DNA of 63,937 bases, from contig JAHHGR010000019.1 of the NCBI GenBank assembly GCA_019359725.1, positions 1-63,937 of the forward strand. Reading direction: 5' to 3'. Each line of letters begins with the position of its first letter. Position 1 is the stretch's first letter. The notes under the pieces are model-generated. The model worked only from the letters and a program-made list of their open reading frames with translations, did not search any database and had not been told where the DNA came from. Origin of the DNA: Aphanocapsa lilacina HA4352-LM1. GTDB lineage: Bacteria; Cyanobacteriota; Cyanobacteriia; Gloeobacterales; Gloeobacteraceae. Made by a program: the position numbers and the translations under genes. Shown here in pieces: positions 61,926 through 63,937 of the stretch.

Positions 61926-62849
61926 TCACCCGCCGCTTGCACCTTTGGCTTCGGCGGGCACGTTCCCATCGAGCGGCACGTATTCGATCCGCCGGGCTGT
62001 GAGATCAATGTCGACATACCCCCCTCGATTGGTCATTAGCAGCCTGAATACCCTGTAGCCTTCGAGAACGGCCTTCGTCCAATCCGAGTAGTGACAGGAG
62101 CCGGCCTCCAGGCCCATCGCCATCCGCTCCAAGGTGCGGAGCAATTCGAATTCGAGGCGGTCGGCACCCTCAAAATAATTTCTTTCCTTCGCGTGCTGGA
62201 ACACAAAAGCGGTCAGGCCTTCTTCGCAACTGATCGCCCTGGCGCCGTCCTCAGTCTCGTCGATCCGGGGATCACTTTTGCGTTTGACTTTCATCAAAGC
62301 CCTCAACACGGGCGACCACCCGAGGACGGCCGCGTGGGCGAGGTGGAAGACGTCGTGGTAGCGGTAGCCATCGTCCGTGCGAGAATTATCTGTGATCCTA
62401 CTACCGAGCTGAAAATCCATGCCCGTGGCAAGTTGAGTACTGAGGATCACTTCGCTGCGTCCGCCGTTGGAAAGTTCCGTGAACTTCAACCGGAGTTTGC
62501 GGGGCAATTGTTCGTTCTGCGGGAACCCATCGTCGAACAGCGCGTCCCGGCTCGATTTTTTGTTCCAACGCTCCTTGATCCTCTGCAGATTTGCCTGCGC
62601 GACGGAATCGAAATCCAGGCCCAACCTCTCCGCGACGTTCGACACGTGCCAAAGTATGTCACCGAGATTCCGCCTGTACACCGCAGCGGGGTACGAGTCC
62701 GTTTTGGCCGATAAGCCGTTGTCTCTGTAAGCTTTGGCGAGGGCATTCACCTTTTCCGAGAGGTGAACCAAGGAGTTCTCGATCGAGGCGTCGGGTTCCT
62801 CGAACTGATCCGTTTGTTTCGCTTGGCGCTGGTATTCGTCGAAGTGCAT
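61926..62849 (-). CDS. MazG-like pyrophosphohydrolase-domain protein
   Basis: 307 aa, all-helical. Residues 1-98 resemble MazG (FDEYQRQAKQTDQFEEPDAS, LGDILWHVSNVAERLGLDFD, ANLQRIKERW), but the ExxE and ExxD metal motifs read EKVN and NLGD. The C-terminal 200 residues match the partner domain seen in such proteins: DDGYRYHDVFHLAHAAVLGW, SPVLRALMKVKRKSDPRIDE, ARAISCEEGLTAFVF. It would hydrolyse or bind a nucleotide. No ribosome site is evident at 62849. Confidence 0.8.
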   Translation of the reverse strand: MHFDEYQRQAKQTDQFEEPDASIENSLVHLSEKVNALAKAYRDNGLSAKTDSYPAAVYRRNLGDILWHVSNVAERLGLDFDSVAQANLQRIKERWNKKSSRDALFDDGFPQNEQLPRKLRLKFTELSNGGRSEVILSTQLATGMDFQLGSRITDNSRTDDGYRYHDVFHLAHAAVLGWSPVLRALMKVKRKSDPRIDETEDGARAISCEEGLTAFVFQHAKERNYFEGADRLEFELLRTLERMAMGLEAGSCHYSDWTKAVLEGYRVFRLLMTNRGGYVDIDLTARRIEYVPLDGNVPAEAKGASGG

Positions 62850-62932
62850 GTTTTTGTGGTGCTGGCTGGTAAGAAAATTCCTTCGCCCGCATGCTCTTGC
62901 GCCGCGTCAGCTGCAGCGCAAGGCAAGGGGAT

Positions 62933-63610
62933 TCAAAACGCGGACAGCCCTTCTGCGCAGGTGGTTTTGGGCAGGCGCAGCTTACCATGGTCGAGGTAAT
63001 CGAGGTAAAGCCCCACCGCAGTCGTCGCTTGCTCGACCGTGCCTTCGTTGACCAAGGTCAGCACGTCGAAACGATCTTTTTGTTGTTCGGCTTGTTGTTC
63101 GGCCAACCGCTCGTAGCCCATCAGCAACCTTTGCCACTCCGTCCGGGGTTGCTCCGCGCGGAAGGGCGAGCAGCGGAAAACCAGAACCACCGCTTTGGGA
63201 AAGTGCCCGCGCCAAACCGTTTCCTCAATGGCTATCAGGCGCTTGAGATTGTCCACCGTGACACCCGAGGCCGAACCATAGACCCAGGTAGACCACCAGT
63301 ACCTGTCAAGGATCACCATTTTGCCCGATTCCAGCGCCGGGACGATCCGATTCTCGATGGCGTCGCAATGGCTGGCAACGTGCAACAGCTGCTTGCTCAG
63401 CGGCGGGATCGCCCTCACGCCGTAGTGCTGAGGCTCGTGGTGCAATCCATAAACGTGGGCACCAAGCGTACCGTATTCGCGGCCCGGAAACGACATGCAC
63501 TCGGCGTCTTCCCCGCTGGCCCGCAGCCGGTCGCAAAATGCCTGCGCAAGGGTCGTCTTGCCGACACCGTCGGGCCCTTCGAAAACGATCAATCCGCCCC
63601 GTCTGACCAC
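62933..63610 (-). CDS. Thymidylate kinase-like protein
   Basis: 225 aa. P-loop GLIVFEGPDGVGKTTLAQAF at residues 6-25, DR motif VILDRYWWSTWVYGSASG, and a helical C-terminus without a typical LID arginine cluster I could confirm. It phosphorylates dTMP or a related nucleotide. GTG at 63610 was chosen because AGGAG is five bases upstream; an ATG at 63652 overlaps the stop of the small upstream ORF (ATGA) and is possible. Probably a second, horizontally acquired tmk-like gene. Confidence 0.85.
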   Translation of the reverse strand: MVRRGGLIVFEGPDGVGKTTLAQAFCDRLRASGEDAECMSFPGREYGTLGAHVYGLHHEPQHYGVRAIPPLSKQLLHVASHCDAIENRIVPALESGKMVILDRYWWSTWVYGSASGVTVDNLKRLIAIEETVWRGHFPKAVVLVFRCSPFRAEQPRTEWQRLLMGYERLAEQQAEQQKDRFDVLTLVNEGTVEQATTAVGLYLDYLDHGKLRLPKTTCAEGLSAF

Positions 63611-63615
63611 GCGTT

Positions 63616-63620
63616 CTCCT
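63616..63620 (-). promoter_or_regulatory. Ribosome binding site deciding the kinase start
   Basis: AGGAG on the minus strand, five bases before the GTG at 63610; the ATG at 63652 has none. Confidence 0.6.
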
Positions 63621-63648
63621 TTGCCCTTCGGACTTGGCTCAAACCGGA

Positions 63649-63825
63649 TCATAGAAATGCTTGAACCTGTTGAAGAAGGGGCGCGAGGGATAGCTTCCCG
63701 CCCTTGCCCCTTTGGGCTACGTTCGCGATAACGTTCAGCTCATCAAGCTCAGTCCGCAACAGATAGGCGAGAAAACGCCCGAGCCGATACAATCCCAAAT
63801 AATTGCCATACCAGGGTAAGCGCAT
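63649..63825 (-). CDS. Small ORF upstream of the thymidylate kinase-like gene
   Basis: 58 aa: MRLPWYGNYLGLYRLGRFLA, YLLRTELDELNVIANVAQRG, KGGKLSLAPLLQQVQAFL. Not recognised. Its TGA overlaps a possible ATG of the kinase gene, the usual sign of translational coupling. It may be a genuine small protein or the C-terminal end of a truncated gene. No further ORF is supported up to the right edge. Confidence 0.4.
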   Translation of the reverse strand: MRLPWYGNYLGLYRLGRFLAYLLRTELDELNVIANVAQRGKGGKLSLAPLLQQVQAFL

Positions 63826-63937
63826 CTAAAAGGCGTTGAGAAATGTGCTGGGGTACCCTGGTACTGCATCGTGCCATCTCAACCCCTTTGTCCATGTCCG
63901 AAAAAGCCTTGCTGCCTCAGCCCGCTCGCTGCAAGTC

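Overview
The window reads as a high-GC cyanobacterial chromosome, most probably Gloeobacter (G. violaceus or a close relative). This is inferred from the ctaCDE/ctaAB arrangement, the large exopolysaccharide locus, the cyanobacterial conserved proteins and a tmRNA encoding a cyanobacterial-type proteolysis tag (ATNNVVPFARARATVAA). No database search was possible; all family names come from motifs read in the translations.

Layout. 1-4.4 kb: the tail of a prolyl oligopeptidase, a decayed transposase, a glutathione S-transferase-like gene, a Na+/solute symporter and an aldo/keto reductase remnant. 4.4-11.9 kb: the aa3-type cytochrome c oxidase operon ctaC-ctaD-ctaE (minus), divergent from the heme A genes ctaA-ctaB, which continue into an ABC-2 transporter pair. 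11.9-17.4 kb: two gene remnants, then gamma-carbonic anhydrase-like / SPFH / NfeD genes, an unusual exported FdnG-like protein lacking recognisable Fe-S and selenocysteine/cysteine ligands, and an HTH/zinc-ribbon regulator.

17.5-53.6 kb is one long minus-strand polysaccharide locus. It has UDP-xylose synthesis (ugd, UDP-glucuronate decarboxylase), two glucose-1-phosphate cytidylyltransferase-like genes, a priming sugar transferase, at least six glycosyltransferases, a sulfotransferase, acyltransferases (two fused to GAF sensor domains), a PIG-L deacetylase, a Wzy-type polymerase, an ABC exporter, OPX (Wza-like) and Wzc-like proteins. It begins with a compact five-gene cassette (rfbF, FAD oxidase, SDR, rfbC, SAF-type oxidoreductase) plus a second SAF-type paralogue, which may make an uncommon nucleotide sugar. 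The likely product is a sulfated, acylated exopolysaccharide.

53.7-58.8 kb: a conserved Cys-rich cyanobacterial protein, an orphan NarL-type response regulator, a gene-poor kilobase with a G13 tract, a fluoride channel (crcB), a circularly permuted tmRNA gene and a soluble cyclic-nucleotide-domain histidine kinase. 58.9-63.9 kb is accessory: a Tat-type exported protein joining an aspartic-protease-like region to a VirB2-like pilin segment, a Fic remnant, AT-rich repeats, a small putative ribbon-helix-helix protein behind 16-bp tandem repeats, and a nucleotide-pool cluster (DUF84 NTPase, MazG-like protein, thymidylate-kinase-like protein, small ORF).
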